From an uncultured Lachnospiraceae bacterium (GTDB lineage Bacteria; Bacillota; Clostridia; Lachnospirales; Lachnospiraceae), in NCBI GenBank assembly GCA_946405625.1, contig CAMJHQ010000030.1:1-44689 (forward strand): 44,689 nucleotides of DNA. The letters are read 5' to 3'. How positions within the stretch are numbered: position 1 is the stretch's first letter; every line of letters begins with the position of its first letter. The position numbers were made by a program, and so were the translations under genes. Below the pieces are notes generated by a model. The model did no database searches and was not told the origin of the DNA. It worked only from the letters and a program-made list of their open reading frames with translations. This document shows positions 7,939 through 15,430 of this stretch, piece by piece.

Positions 7939-9126
7939 TTATTTGTAGAAGTTATAAAGCTTCTCGAAAAGAGGTATTGCTTTTTCAATCATTTCTGTAG
8001 GAACACAGTAGGAAATCCTGAAGTATCCAGGACATTCGAAGCTGTCTCCCGGAACGATTATGAGACCGAGTTCACGAGCACCCTTCCAGCAGAATTCATT
8101 TGCATCAGGGATAGGGCACTTCGGGAACATATAGAAGGTTCCGTTTGGCTTAACAATCTCATAGCCTATCTCTGTGAGAGCATTATAGAGAAGCTCTGCA
8201 TTTCTCTCATATATCGAAAGGTCACAGGTATCATCGATGACCTTTTCTATAGCAAGCTGCATGATCGATGAAGGACAGTTATGACCTGTAAAACGTGATA
8301 TCTGTCCGGCCATATTTACTAAGTAATCAGCATCCTTTGCCTTCGGGTTAACTGCCATATAACCGATACGCTCACCCGGAAGTGAGAGTGATTTACTGAA
8401 GGAATAGCAGCAGATAGAATTATCATAGTAGCTTGATACGAAAGGTGAATCTACATTGCTGAAAACGAGTTCTCTGTATGGTTCATCGGTGATAAGGAAT
8501 ATCTCATGACCGAATTCCTTCTCCTTAGTACGGAGTATCTCTGCAAGACGCTTAATAGTCTCTGTTGTATATACGATTCCCGAAGGATTGTTAGGTGAGT
8601 TGATAAGAACAGCAGCTACCGAAGGTGTCATCATTTCTTCAAACTTCTCGAAATTAATCTGGAAAGATGATGTATCGGCAGGAACCACTCTGAGCTGTGC
8701 GCCTGTTCCGGTTACATATGGCACATATTCCGGAAAGTATGGAGCAAATGTAAGAACTGTATCGTTCTGACCTGCCACACATCTGAGAGCATGACTGAGA
8801 GCACCTGCTGCACCGGATGTAGGGAAAATGTGACGAGCCTCGTAATTCATACCGAATCTGCGGTTAAGAGAATCAGCGATGCACTGCTTTGTTGTAGGCT
8901 GACCGAGAGTAGGGCTGTAACCGTGAAGCTTTACGGGATCCTCAGTTGCGAGAAGTTCCGTCATTGCATCTGTAAATTTCTGAGGAACCGGTACTGACGG
9001 GTTTCCGATTGAAAAGTTAAATACACTGTCAGGACCGAGCTCTGCAGCACGCTGTCTGCTGTAATCGAAGAATTTTCTTATGACTGACTCTTTACCTGTC
9101 ATCTCTTTATAGAATTGCGAAATCAT
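7939..9126 (-). CDS. Class I/II PLP-dependent aminotransferase
   Basis: This is a cytosolic fold-type I aminotransferase of the aspartate-aminotransferase superfamily. Family features in the 395-residue product are NNPSG (179-183), the cofactor-binding Asp214 in ITDEPY, and the Schiff-base Lys245 in SFSKSLSLPGERIGY. A C-terminal arginine in GYFRISYC probably binds the substrate carboxylate. The start is the ATG at 9126 (MISQFYKEM), with GAGGTG five bases upstream. A GTG at 9138 overlaps that ribosome site and is unlikely. It leads the minus-strand series. The amino donor and acceptor cannot be read from sequence; this subgroup is usually annotated only as aminotransferase or AspB-like. Confidence 0.9.
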   Translation of the reverse strand: MISQFYKEMTGKESVIRKFFDYSRQRAAELGPDSVFNFSIGNPSVPVPQKFTDAMTELLATEDPVKLHGYSPTLGQPTTKQCIADSLNRRFGMNYEARHIFPTSGAAGALSHALRCVAGQNDTVLTFAPYFPEYVPYVTGTGAQLRVVPADTSSFQINFEKFEEMMTPSVAAVLINSPNNPSGIVYTTETIKRLAEILRTKEKEFGHEIFLITDEPYRELVFSNVDSPFVSSYYDNSICCYSFSKSLSLPGERIGYMAVNPKAKDADYLVNMAGQISRFTGHNCPSSIMQLAIEKVIDDTCDLSIYERNAELLYNALTEIGYEIVKPNGTFYMFPKCPIPDANEFCWKGARELGLIIVPGDSFECPGYFRISYCVPTEMIEKAIPLFEKLYNFYK

Positions 9127-9330
9127 TTGACACCTCACTGAAATATATGTATGTTAATTTATAACGTTTAAGCAGGCTGAGAAGAATGTTTCAAAGTCTC
9201 CTTATATGTTATATTTTACATCAATTTTGTGTTTCTTATAACCTACAGAACGTTTTCTGCACAGTTACAATATTATATGATAATAAGCGGAAAAATACAA
9301 GAAATTAAGTGCTTAAACAGGTGGTATTTT

Positions 9331-10143
9331 ATGAAGATATTCGATACTCATGCTCATTATGATGACAAGGCATTTGATAATGACAGAGAAGAGATTATAA
9401 GTGGTTTACATAATCTGAATGTAATGGCAGTCACAGACATAGGCTGTGATATGAAAAGTTCGGAAGAAGTAGTGAAGCTTACAAAGAAATACGATTTTTT
9501 CTACGGTGCTGTCGGAGTAATTCCCGGTGAGTGCGGTGATATGAAGGATGAGGATATAGACGCGCTTCGCAGAATGGCAGAGGAAAATGAGAAGGTAGTA
9601 GCGATAGGAGAGATCGGACTTGATTACTACTGGGAGGATAATCCGGAAAGAGATATCCAGAAGAAGTGGTTCAGGGCTCAGCTGGATCTTGCGAAGGAAC
9701 TTAATCTTCCGGTAGTTATCCATTCACGTGATGCGGCGGAGGATACTTTGAATATTCTGACGGAGTATTTTCCGGGAAGGCGTTCCGGGGAAGAGGATGC
9801 GAAGGAAATGTGTCCGGGAGTTATGCATTGCTATTCATATTCTCTTGAAACAGCGGAGCAGCTGATGAAGACAGGGCTGTACTTCGGGATCGGCGGCGTT
9901 GTGACTTACAAGAATGCAAAGAAACTGGTTCGAGCAGTGGAGGCAATACCTATTGAGAGGATAGTTCTTGAAACAGACTGTCCGTATCTTACACCGACAC
10001 CCAAAAGAGGTGAAAGAAATTATTCGGGTTACCTGATCCATGTTATAGAGAAGCTCGCGGAGATTAAGGGGCTTACGCCTGATGAAGTGGCGGATATAAC
10101 ATGGGAAAATGCAAAGAGGCTGTACAGGCTCGAAAAGCTGTAG
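9331..10143 (+). CDS. tatD: TatD family metal-dependent hydrolase (DNase)
   Basis: This is a TIM-barrel metallohydrolase of the TatD/YcfH family, whose members act as 3'-5' DNases and D-aminoacyl-tRNA deacylases. The metal-binding pair THAH (His7, His9) opens the protein, GEIGLDYY contains metal-ligand Glu94, and ETDCPYL carries the late Asp. A second-shell motif usually written GVHPH reads GVIPGE here, so one commonly seen His is absent. Length is 270 residues. The ATG at 9331 has AGGTGG seven bases upstream; the open frame from 9229 has no ribosome site. It is followed by rsmA, a pairing conserved in Firmicutes. Confidence 0.92.
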   Translation: MKIFDTHAHYDDKAFDNDREEIISGLHNLNVMAVTDIGCDMKSSEEVVKLTKKYDFFYGAVGVIPGECGDMKDEDIDALRRMAEENEKVVAIGEIGLDYYWEDNPERDIQKKWFRAQLDLAKELNLPVVIHSRDAAEDTLNILTEYFPGRRSGEEDAKEMCPGVMHCYSYSLETAEQLMKTGLYFGIGGVVTYKNAKKLVRAVEAIPIERIVLETDCPYLTPTPKRGERNYSGYLIHVIEKLAEIKGLTPDEVADITWENAKRLYRLEKL

Positions 10144-10315
10144 AGTGAGTCGGGCATGAAGCATGCTTGTGGGAACGAAAGATGCAACAGTGTTTCGCGA
10201 GGAAAGCATTGAGAAATGACAATACGAATATTGTATTGCAGAATAACAATTTGGAATAGCATCGCAGAGATATGCAGTGTGTAATCATAAATTTAGAATC
10301 GGAGAAGTGAAAATC

Positions 10316-11173
10316 TTGGAAGACAAAAATAAACTCAGTAATCCCCAAAAGACAATAGAGGTAATACAGAAATATAATTTCAACTTTAAGAAATCCTTCG
10401 GACAGAACTTCCTTATCGACAGTCATGTTACGGATAAGATAATACGTGCTGCCGAAATCGGAAAGGATGATAATGTCCTGGAGATAGGTCCGGGAATCGG
10501 AACGCTTACTCAGTACCTTGCTGAGGCAGCGGGAAGGGTTGTTGCGGTTGAAATTGATGAGAAGCTGATCCCTGTCCTTGAGGAAACTCTTTCGGGTTAT
10601 GATAACGTTAAAGTCATCAATGAAGATATTTTGAAATGTGATATAGACAGCATTTTTGGAGGCAAGCCTTTCAAGGTAGTTGCAAATCTCCCTTACTATA
10701 TTACAACACCTATTATCATGGGTCTTCTTGAGGGAAAGTCACATTTTGATTCGATTACGGTCATGATACAGAAAGAGGTTGCCGACAGGATGAAGGCAGG
10801 TCCGGGAACAAAGGACTACGGGGCCCTCTCACTTGCGGTACAGTATTATGCGGAGCCTTATCTTGCGGCAAATGTACCGCCAAATTGTTTTATTCCGAGA
10901 CCGGCAGTGGGTTCTGCGGTAATAAGGCTTAAGAGGCTTGAGGAGCCGAGAGTCGCAGTTAAGGATGAGAAGCTTCTTTTCGGGCTGATAAGAGCAGCAT
11001 TTATGGAAAGAAGAAAAACTCTTCTAAATGCTGTTAAGAATTACAGGGAGATGGACATTTCCAAAGAAAAGGTTGAAGAGGCTTTAGTTAAGATGAGTAT
11101 AGACACGCGCATCAGAGGAGAGGCACTGACCCTTGAGCAGTTTGCAAAGCTTTCGGATATGCTCAGTGAATAG
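10316..11173 (+). CDS. rsmA: 16S rRNA dimethyladenosine transferase
   Basis: RsmA (KsgA) uses S-adenosylmethionine to dimethylate two adjacent adenines near the 3' end of 16S rRNA during 30S assembly. The 285-residue protein has the substrate-entry motif FGQNFLID, the SAM motif EIGPGIGTLT (56-65) and the catalytic NLPYYITTP (124-132). The most likely start is TTG at 10316, with GGAGAAG eight bases upstream. An in-frame GTG at 10277 has no ribosome site. The 170 bases before it hold only a weak CAATAC/GTATTG hairpin around 10220. tadA follows after 20 bases, so tatD-rsmA-tadA reads as one translation-related cluster. Confidence 0.95.
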   Translation: MEDKNKLSNPQKTIEVIQKYNFNFKKSFGQNFLIDSHVTDKIIRAAEIGKDDNVLEIGPGIGTLTQYLAEAAGRVVAVEIDEKLIPVLEETLSGYDNVKVINEDILKCDIDSIFGGKPFKVVANLPYYITTPIIMGLLEGKSHFDSITVMIQKEVADRMKAGPGTKDYGALSLAVQYYAEPYLAANVPPNCFIPRPAVGSAVIRLKRLEEPRVAVKDEKLLFGLIRAAFMERRKTLLNAVKNYREMDISKEKVEEALVKMSIDTRIRGEALTLEQFAKLSDMLSE

Positions 11174-11193
11174 TTTTGGTTGGATAAGCAGAT

Positions 11194-11679
11194 ATGGATA
11201 AAGATGAGAAATATATGAAAGAGGCTCTCCGTCTTGCCAGGAAAGCATATAAGAACGGGGATGTTCCTATAGGATGTGTAATAGTTTATGAAGACAAGAT
11301 AATCGGCAGAGGTTATAACCGAAGAAATGCAGATAAGACGATGCTTGCACATGCAGAGATACTTGCTATAAAGAAGGCAAGCAGATATATGGGAGACTGG
11401 CGTCTTGAGGGCTGCAGGATGTATGTTACGCTTGAACCTTGTCAGATGTGTGCGGGGGCAATACTTCAGGCGAGAATTCCGGAGATCGTGATCGGCTGCA
11501 TGAATCCTAAGGCAGGCTGTGCAGGTTCGGTTATAAATCTCCTTGATATGGATGGATTTAATCACAGGGTAGATATCACAAAAGGCGTGTTGGAGGAAGA
11601 ATCCGGCAGGCTTATGAAGGATTTCTTTGCGGATCTCAGAGCAGGAAAATTTGCTGATCTGAGTGCAGGTAAAACCTAA
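11194..11679 (+). CDS. tadA: tRNA-specific adenosine deaminase
   Basis: TadA converts adenosine 34 of tRNA-Arg(ACG) to inosine, which allows one tRNA to read three Arg codons. The 161-residue product carries the zinc and proton-shuttle motif HAE (His53, Glu55) and PCQMC (Cys83, Cys86). Length is normal up to about residue 150. The last dozen residues (GKFADLSAGKT) lie within a degenerate DNA tandem repeat that continues past the stop codon, so the tail is probably recent and not functional. It is followed by the SRP RNA promoter, the same order as in Bacillus. Confidence 0.95.
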   Translation: MDKDEKYMKEALRLARKAYKNGDVPIGCVIVYEDKIIGRGYNRRNADKTMLAHAEILAIKKASRYMGDWRLEGCRMYVTLEPCQMCAGAILQARIPEIVIGCMNPKAGCAGSVINLLDMDGFNHRVDITKGVLEEESGRLMKDFFADLRAGKFADLSAGKT

Positions 11680-11720
11680 TCTGAGAACGGTAAAATCTGT
11701 TCTGAGAGCGGGAAAAATCT
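11634..11720 (+). repeat. Degenerate tandem repeat across the tadA 3' end
   Basis: Four units beginning TCTCAG or TCTGAG start at 11634, 11658, 11680 and 11701, each running on through a G-rich/GCAGG-like core to AAAA. Periods are 24, 22 and 21 bases. Two lie inside tadA and two after its stop, directly before the SRP RNA promoter. Confidence 0.65.
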
Positions 11721-11748
11721 TGACATAAAATCTATACTTGGTTATACT
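11720..11748 (+). promoter_or_regulatory. SRP RNA promoter
   Basis: TTGACA (11720-11725) and TATACT (11743-11748) are separated by 17 bases. Transcription would begin near 11754, exactly at the 5' strand of the closing helix of the SRP RNA. Confidence 0.85.
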
Positions 11749-11753
11749 AGAAA

Positions 11754-12028
11754 GACCACGCAGCCGGGGAGTTAGCGGTGCCCTGTACCTGCAATCCGCT
11801 ATAGCAGGGGTGATGGTCGTCTTGAGGGGTGTTTGAGTAGGGCTGCCCTTAGTTAGTTTGACGTTGATGTTCGGGTCTTACGCGACAGGTGCCTGCGAAC
11901 CGTGTCAGGTTGGGAACAAAGCAGCACTAAGTAGGATTTCTCTGTGCGCCGTGAGGGTGCCTGGGCTGAGTCAACTGCTAAGGTAACGCTTATTGAGGCA
12001 TTTCGAGAGATGACCGCGTGGTTTTTTA
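11754..12028 (+). ncRNA. ffs: Signal recognition particle RNA, large Firmicutes type
   Basis: This RNA forms the scaffold of the signal recognition particle with Ffh and directs ribosomes making membrane and secreted proteins to the membrane. The diagnostic helix 8 is at 11902-11927, with GTGTCAGGT, a GGGAA loop and AACAAAGCAGCAC, which carries the asymmetric Ffh-binding bulge. The ends pair as ACCACGC (11755-11761) with GCGTGGT (12016-12022), followed by a T-run that forms the terminator. Total length near 270 bases and the 5' G-rich segment with GGTGCCC-type loops indicate the long form with an Alu domain, as in Bacillus and Clostridium, not the short 4.5S form. Confidence 0.93.
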
Positions 12029-12135
12029 TATTGCATATTGGGGTTTTTAGTGTTATTATGTAAATTAGTTGTTACGTGATGGGTAGGGGTAGTATACCCA
12101 TTAAACTAATAGGAATGTTAAGGGGAATCACATAC

Positions 12136-12726
12136 ATGGATTACTCAGAAGTAATTGAGTTTGTAAAAAAGACAACTTCTGAAAATGCAAGAACGGATGC
12201 TTATCCTTTCAGGAATGTGTACGAGCATACCATGCGTGTTTACAGATGGGCCATCAGGTTGCAGACGAAGCTCGGCGGAGATCTGGATGTGATCGTTCTG
12301 GCGGCACTTCTGCATAATATCGGATGGGACGAAGAGAGACCTCAAAACGAAGTAAGTGCTGAGATAGCTGTTGAGTATCTTGACAGCATAGGAGTTGCAC
12401 CGGAAATTATTACCAGAGTAGGAGAAATCATTCTCATACATGCTGATAAGGACACGGAAAGAGACCTTTCAATCGAAGCTAAGATTGTTATGGATGCGGA
12501 TCTTCTGGATGAGATCGGTGCGCTGGGTATCATGTGTGATTGTATGGCTACTGCAGTTGAAGATGATCCTAGTTATAAGCGAGCTTATTACAGAATCAAA
12601 GATTTCTACAGAAAGCATAAGCCGGATATAAGAAGATGCAAGACAGAGACTGCTCGTGCAGAGTATGTTAAGCGTATGCAGCTTATGGAAAGCTATATAT
12701 ATCAGATTGAAAAAGAGCTTTTTTAA
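12136..12726 (+). CDS. HD-domain protein with an altered HD motif
   Basis: The 196-residue protein resembles HD-superfamily phosphohydrolases of the small YedJ/HDIG type. His31 (YEHTMRV), His60 in LLHNIG and acidic residues in DADLLDEIG (120-128) match the motif order. However, the usual HD pair is HN (His60-Asn61), which changes a metal ligand. It might still bind metal, hydrolyse a nucleotide poorly, or act only as a sensor. I start at ATG 12136 (MDYSEV), preceded by AAGGGG at slightly long spacing. Upstream ATGs at 12076 and 12115 in the same frame are possible. It follows the SRP RNA terminator and precedes a membrane-anchored unknown by 47 bases. Substrate unknown. Confidence 0.75.
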   Translation: MDYSEVIEFVKKTTSENARTDAYPFRNVYEHTMRVYRWAIRLQTKLGGDLDVIVLAALLHNIGWDEERPQNEVSAEIAVEYLDSIGVAPEIITRVGEIILIHADKDTERDLSIEAKIVMDADLLDEIGALGIMCDCMATAVEDDPSYKRAYYRIKDFYRKHKPDIRRCKTETARAEYVKRMQLMESYIYQIEKELF

Positions 12727-12773
12727 ACAATTAATATATAAATTCATAAATGTGTATTAAGGAGTAGAGAGAA

Positions 12774-13274
12774 ATGAAGAATAAGGTATTCAGAAAGGTT
12801 TTCGGAGTATTTGCAGTAATCATAGTCATAGTTTTGATTTATCTTTTCCTTCCGGGACAGTACAAGATGCCGCTTAAAGAAACATTCCAGAGTATTACCA
12901 TGAGCTGGTCTGAAGATGTTGTAAAGACACTTAAGAATGCTACGGTTCCTAACAATTCATTAACCTTCGGTGCAATGATGTCACGTTATGACGGAAGTGC
13001 ATGGACAATCGGAGAGAAGATTGTTGATGATATCGGAAACGGAAGTATGACAGTTTATGCAGACTGCTATAAAGTTACGGTTGCAATGGAACATGAGTTT
13101 AATGATGATAACAATATGAACTTCACCAGAGCTCATGTAAGACTTACATTTGATGTAACAAGAGAAAACGGAGAAATAACAAAGGCTACTCTCAGAACTG
13201 TTAAGGTCGGTGAGAGTGAGTATGACAGAGACAGTTTCTATTATCAGGCTGCACTTGATGCACTGTGCAAGTAA
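12774..13274 (+). CDS. Membrane-anchored protein of unknown function
   Basis: The 166-residue product has a single N-terminal transmembrane helix (about residues 8-27) after a basic start (MKNKVFRK), followed by an extracytoplasmic domain of about 135 residues. The domain contains alternating strands (GSMTVYADCYKVTVAMEHEF, RAHVRLTFDVTRENGEI) that suggest a small beta-rich fold, and two cysteines that could pair. A GGAG ribosome site lies before the ATG. A strong terminator follows. No family is recognised. It may be co-transcribed with the HD-domain gene upstream. Confidence 0.7.
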   Translation: MKNKVFRKVFGVFAVIIVIVLIYLFLPGQYKMPLKETFQSITMSWSEDVVKTLKNATVPNNSLTFGAMMSRYDGSAWTIGEKIVDDIGNGSMTVYADCYKVTVAMEHEFNDDNNMNFTRAHVRLTFDVTRENGEITKATLRTVKVGESEYDRDSFYYQAALDALCK

Positions 13275-13297
13275 TTGATATAGTAAATATATGAGAT

Positions 13298-13338
13298 CAA
13301 AAAAGTCATCCGAAAGAGATTCGGATGACTTTTTTGAT
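13298..13338 (+). terminator. Bidirectional intrinsic terminator
   Basis: Stem 13299-13313 pairs with 13321-13335 (AAGTCATCCGA / TCGGATGACTT), with seven bases of loop, an A-run before and a T-run after. It ends the 12.1-13.3 kb transcript and could also stop the minus-strand murG transcript. Confidence 0.88.
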
Positions 13339-13397
13339 TTATTATCTGTATCAAATCCTTGAAATATATGATCATACTTCAGGATCAGCAAGTTATG

Positions 13398-13456
13398 TAA
13401 TTACTGTTTGCCGATATAATTACTGTTTGTCGATCATAATTACTGCTTGTCGACCA
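13398..13456 (-). repeat. Three tandem copies of the murG 3' end
   Basis: Three units of about 20 bases (13398-13416, 13417-13436, 13437-13456) share the core TAATTACTG-T/C-TTG-C/T-CGA. The unit at 13437-13456 contains the last codons and stop of murG. The other two are noncoding echoes just downstream of that stop. Confidence 0.8.
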
Positions 13457-14510
13457 GGCTGTCGATGATGCCTGTGATAAGTGTAATTGAATCGGCATCA
13501 AAATCACGTGACATTGCTTCGATATATTTATCCTTATTCCTGAATACTTCATGGACTGCATTTACAAGAGTATCCTCTTTGATATCTTCTTCTGCAAGAA
13601 CCTTACTGTATCCGCTCTTCTCAAAGGATTCGGCATTAAGGATCTGATCTCCGCGGCTCTGCTTAAGCGGAAGAGGGATAAGGATGTTTGGCTTTCTGAG
13701 TGCGTGAAGCTCGCAGATGGCATTTGCTCCGGCTCTTGAGATGACCAGATCGGCAAGAGCAAACATATCCGGCAATTCCTTCTTTACATATTCAAACTGA
13801 CGATAGCCTTCAACAGATTCGAGATCCTTATCTGTTTTATCTTTTCCACAGATATGAATTACATTATATTCCTTAAGGAGTGTGTCGAGACAAGCTCGTA
13901 CAGCGTTATTAACACTGGCACTTCCTGTGCTTCCTCCGACTACAAGTACGGTAGGCTTATGCTCCTTGAAACCACAGAATGTAAATGCAGCATCAGCATT
14001 TCCGTTAAACAGTTCAGGTCTGATAGGTGTTCCGGTTACGGTTGCAACACCTTCAGGGAAGTCGTTTTTGGTCTCCGGAAAGTTACAGCAGACTTTGGAT
14101 GCCTTCGGAAGAGCGAGCTTGTTGGCAAGTCCGGGAGTCATATCACATTCATGTATAACAATCGGAATATGTCGCTTGCTGGCTGCAAAAACAACAGGAA
14201 CAGTTACAAAACCGCCTTTTGAAAATACAACATCAGGATTAAGCTTCTTCATAAGCTTCTTAGCTTCCCTGTAACCCTTCAATACTCTGAAAGGATCAGT
14301 GAAGTTCTGCCAGGAGAAATATCTTCTGAGTTTTCCTGATGATATTCCGTAGTAAGGGATACCAACATCCTCTATCAGTTTTTTTTCAATTCCGTCATAG
14401 GTTCCGATATAGCTGACTTCGTATCCCATTTCCTGAAGACGTGGGATTATAGCTATATTCGGAGTTACATGGCCGGCTGTTCCGCCGCCCGTAAGAACAA
14501 TCTTTTTCAT
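13440..14510 (-). CDS. murG: UDP-GlcNAc:lipid I N-acetylglucosaminyltransferase
   Basis: MurG, a GT28 glycosyltransferase on the inner membrane face, adds GlcNAc to lipid I to make lipid II, the last cytoplasmic step of peptidoglycan synthesis. The 356-residue protein has the N-terminal glycine loop GGGTAGHVTP (8-17), the second-domain motif VVGGSTGSASVN and the UDP-GlcNAc binding segment ISRAGANAICEL. The ATG at 14510 has a GGAG site seven bases upstream; the extension to 14552 is unsupported. Unlike the usual arrangement it is not within a dcw (mraY-ftsW-murC) cluster. The C-terminal VDKQ and stop lie in a tandem repeat, so the tail may be under little constraint. Confidence 0.93.
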   Translation of the reverse strand: MKKIVLTGGGTAGHVTPNIAIIPRLQEMGYEVSYIGTYDGIEKKLIEDVGIPYYGISSGKLRRYFSWQNFTDPFRVLKGYREAKKLMKKLNPDVVFSKGGFVTVPVVFAASKRHIPIVIHECDMTPGLANKLALPKASKVCCNFPETKNDFPEGVATVTGTPIRPELFNGNADAAFTFCGFKEHKPTVLVVGGSTGSASVNNAVRACLDTLLKEYNVIHICGKDKTDKDLESVEGYRQFEYVKKELPDMFALADLVISRAGANAICELHALRKPNILIPLPLKQSRGDQILNAESFEKSGYSKVLAEEDIKEDTLVNAVHEVFRNKDKYIEAMSRDFDADSITLITGIIDSLVDKQ

Positions 14511-14525
14511 ACTATTCTCCGGTAA

Positions 14526-14566
14526 TAAAATAATAGCGATCAGTAAAATCACTAATCGCTATTATA
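14526..14566 (-). terminator. Terminator-like hairpin between pilin and murG genes
   Basis: An 11-bp perfect stem, ATAATAGCGAT (14530-14540) with ATCGCTATTAT (14555-14565), is followed on the minus strand by a T-rich run. It is well placed to end the prepilin transcript just before murG. Confidence 0.75.
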
Positions 14567-14618
14567 CAAAAAAATCTTATATAGTAAAGAGAAAAATATG
14601 TGTATTACGAATTAAAAA

Positions 14619-15140
14619 CTATCTGTATTCGGAACTTTCCGGCGGTGAAAGGCTCATTCCGGCAGGAAGAGAACCATCGTCGGTTCCGTCGGTAATAAGA
14701 ACACAGGCATGACCGTTAAATAATGCTATGGCCCATCCTTTAGGGGTGAATTTATCGGAGGTTGTTGAAGTTGCGGCATCTGAAGGATCAACCTCTTTTT
14801 TGTACATTATAGGAGGAGGTGGACAGGTTTCATCCATAAGTTCTTTGAGTTTTCCCGATGGATCGTCTAATCCTGTTCTGAGAGTCCACTCTTCATCTTC
14901 GGCAGAGGCCATCATTATTACTACATTATCGCCGAGCGAATTAGCGGCTTCGAAGGCATCCTCGTTTGCCATAACCGAATTGAAGGAATCTGCGATCACT
15001 CCGGCGGCATTCAGATCATCCGCTTTACGCGATTTATCGATATAGCGCATAAGTGCAGGCGCTATAGTCACAGCCAGAATTGCCATTACGGCAATAACGA
15101 CCATGAGTTCGACCAATGAAAAACCTTTATTTTTCTTCAT
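14619..15140 (-). CDS. Type IV prepilin-like protein
   Basis: This is a type IV pilin or pseudopilin family precursor. It has a short six-residue leader (MKKNKG) followed by the processed N-terminus FSLVELMVV, with Phe+1 and the conserved Glu+5. A hydrophobic helix continues to about residue 30. The C-terminal globular domain (about 40-173) has a pair of cysteines (CPPPP and HACVLI) that could form a disulfide. No prepilin peptidase, PilB/C/T or other pilin gene is present nearby, so assembly must rely on genes elsewhere. It could be a minor or competence pseudopilin. The leader and +5 Glu make export by the pilin pathway very likely. Confidence 0.88.
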   Translation of the reverse strand: MKKNKGFSLVELMVVIAVMAILAVTIAPALMRYIDKSRKADDLNAAGVIADSFNSVMANEDAFEAANSLGDNVVIMMASAEDEEWTLRTGLDDPSGKLKELMDETCPPPPIMYKKEVDPSDAATSTTSDKFTPKGWAIALFNGHACVLITDGTDDGSLPAGMSLSPPESSEYR

Positions 15141-15172
15141 ACTGAATCTCTCCTTATTTCAAAAATATTTAG

Positions 15173-15194
15173 ATTAATAGTGTATTAATAGTGT
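15173..15194 (+). repeat. 11-bp direct repeat upstream of the prepilin gene
   Basis: ATTAATAGTGT occurs twice back to back (15173-15183 and 15184-15194), 33-54 bases upstream of the prepilin start. One helical turn of spacing is typical of a site for a regulator bound as a tandem dimer. No regulator is identified. Confidence 0.45.
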
Positions 15195-15240
15195 AAATCT
15201 TTCGGCTTTTTCTCAATTTGTGATTTGATTATAGTGAGAG

Positions 15241-15260
15241 CAGCAAATCCGGATTTGCTG
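15241..15260 (+). other. Perfect 20-bp palindrome
   Basis: CAGCAAATCCGGATTTGCTG is a perfect palindrome in the 290-base divergent region between the prepilin gene and the phosphomutase gene, with a T-rich run on its right. With no transcript known to end here it is more likely an operator than a terminator. Confidence 0.4.
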
Positions 15261-15364
15261 ATTTTTATCATTTTTATCAAAAATCATACACTGCATATTT
15301 TGGTAACAAATGTTTCACATTACAGTCACAACCCAAACACAGGATGTTCATAAAAAACAGCCCA

Positions 15365-15393
15365 TTGACTGGAATGTCATATAGTTTTAAAAT
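15365..15393 (+). promoter_or_regulatory. Probable promoter of the phosphomutase gene
   Basis: TTGACT (15365-15370) and TAAAAT (15388-15393) are 17 bases apart and lie about 40 bases upstream of the start codon at 15431. Confidence 0.65.
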
Positions 15394-15430
15394 AAATGAT
15401 ATCTTTGAATTGAAGTGGAGGAGGTTTAAA

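Noticed and set aside
10144-10315. Small gene in the tatD-rsmA gap
   Set aside because: No frame with a ribosome site. It holds only a weak CAATAC/GTATTG hairpin near 10220.
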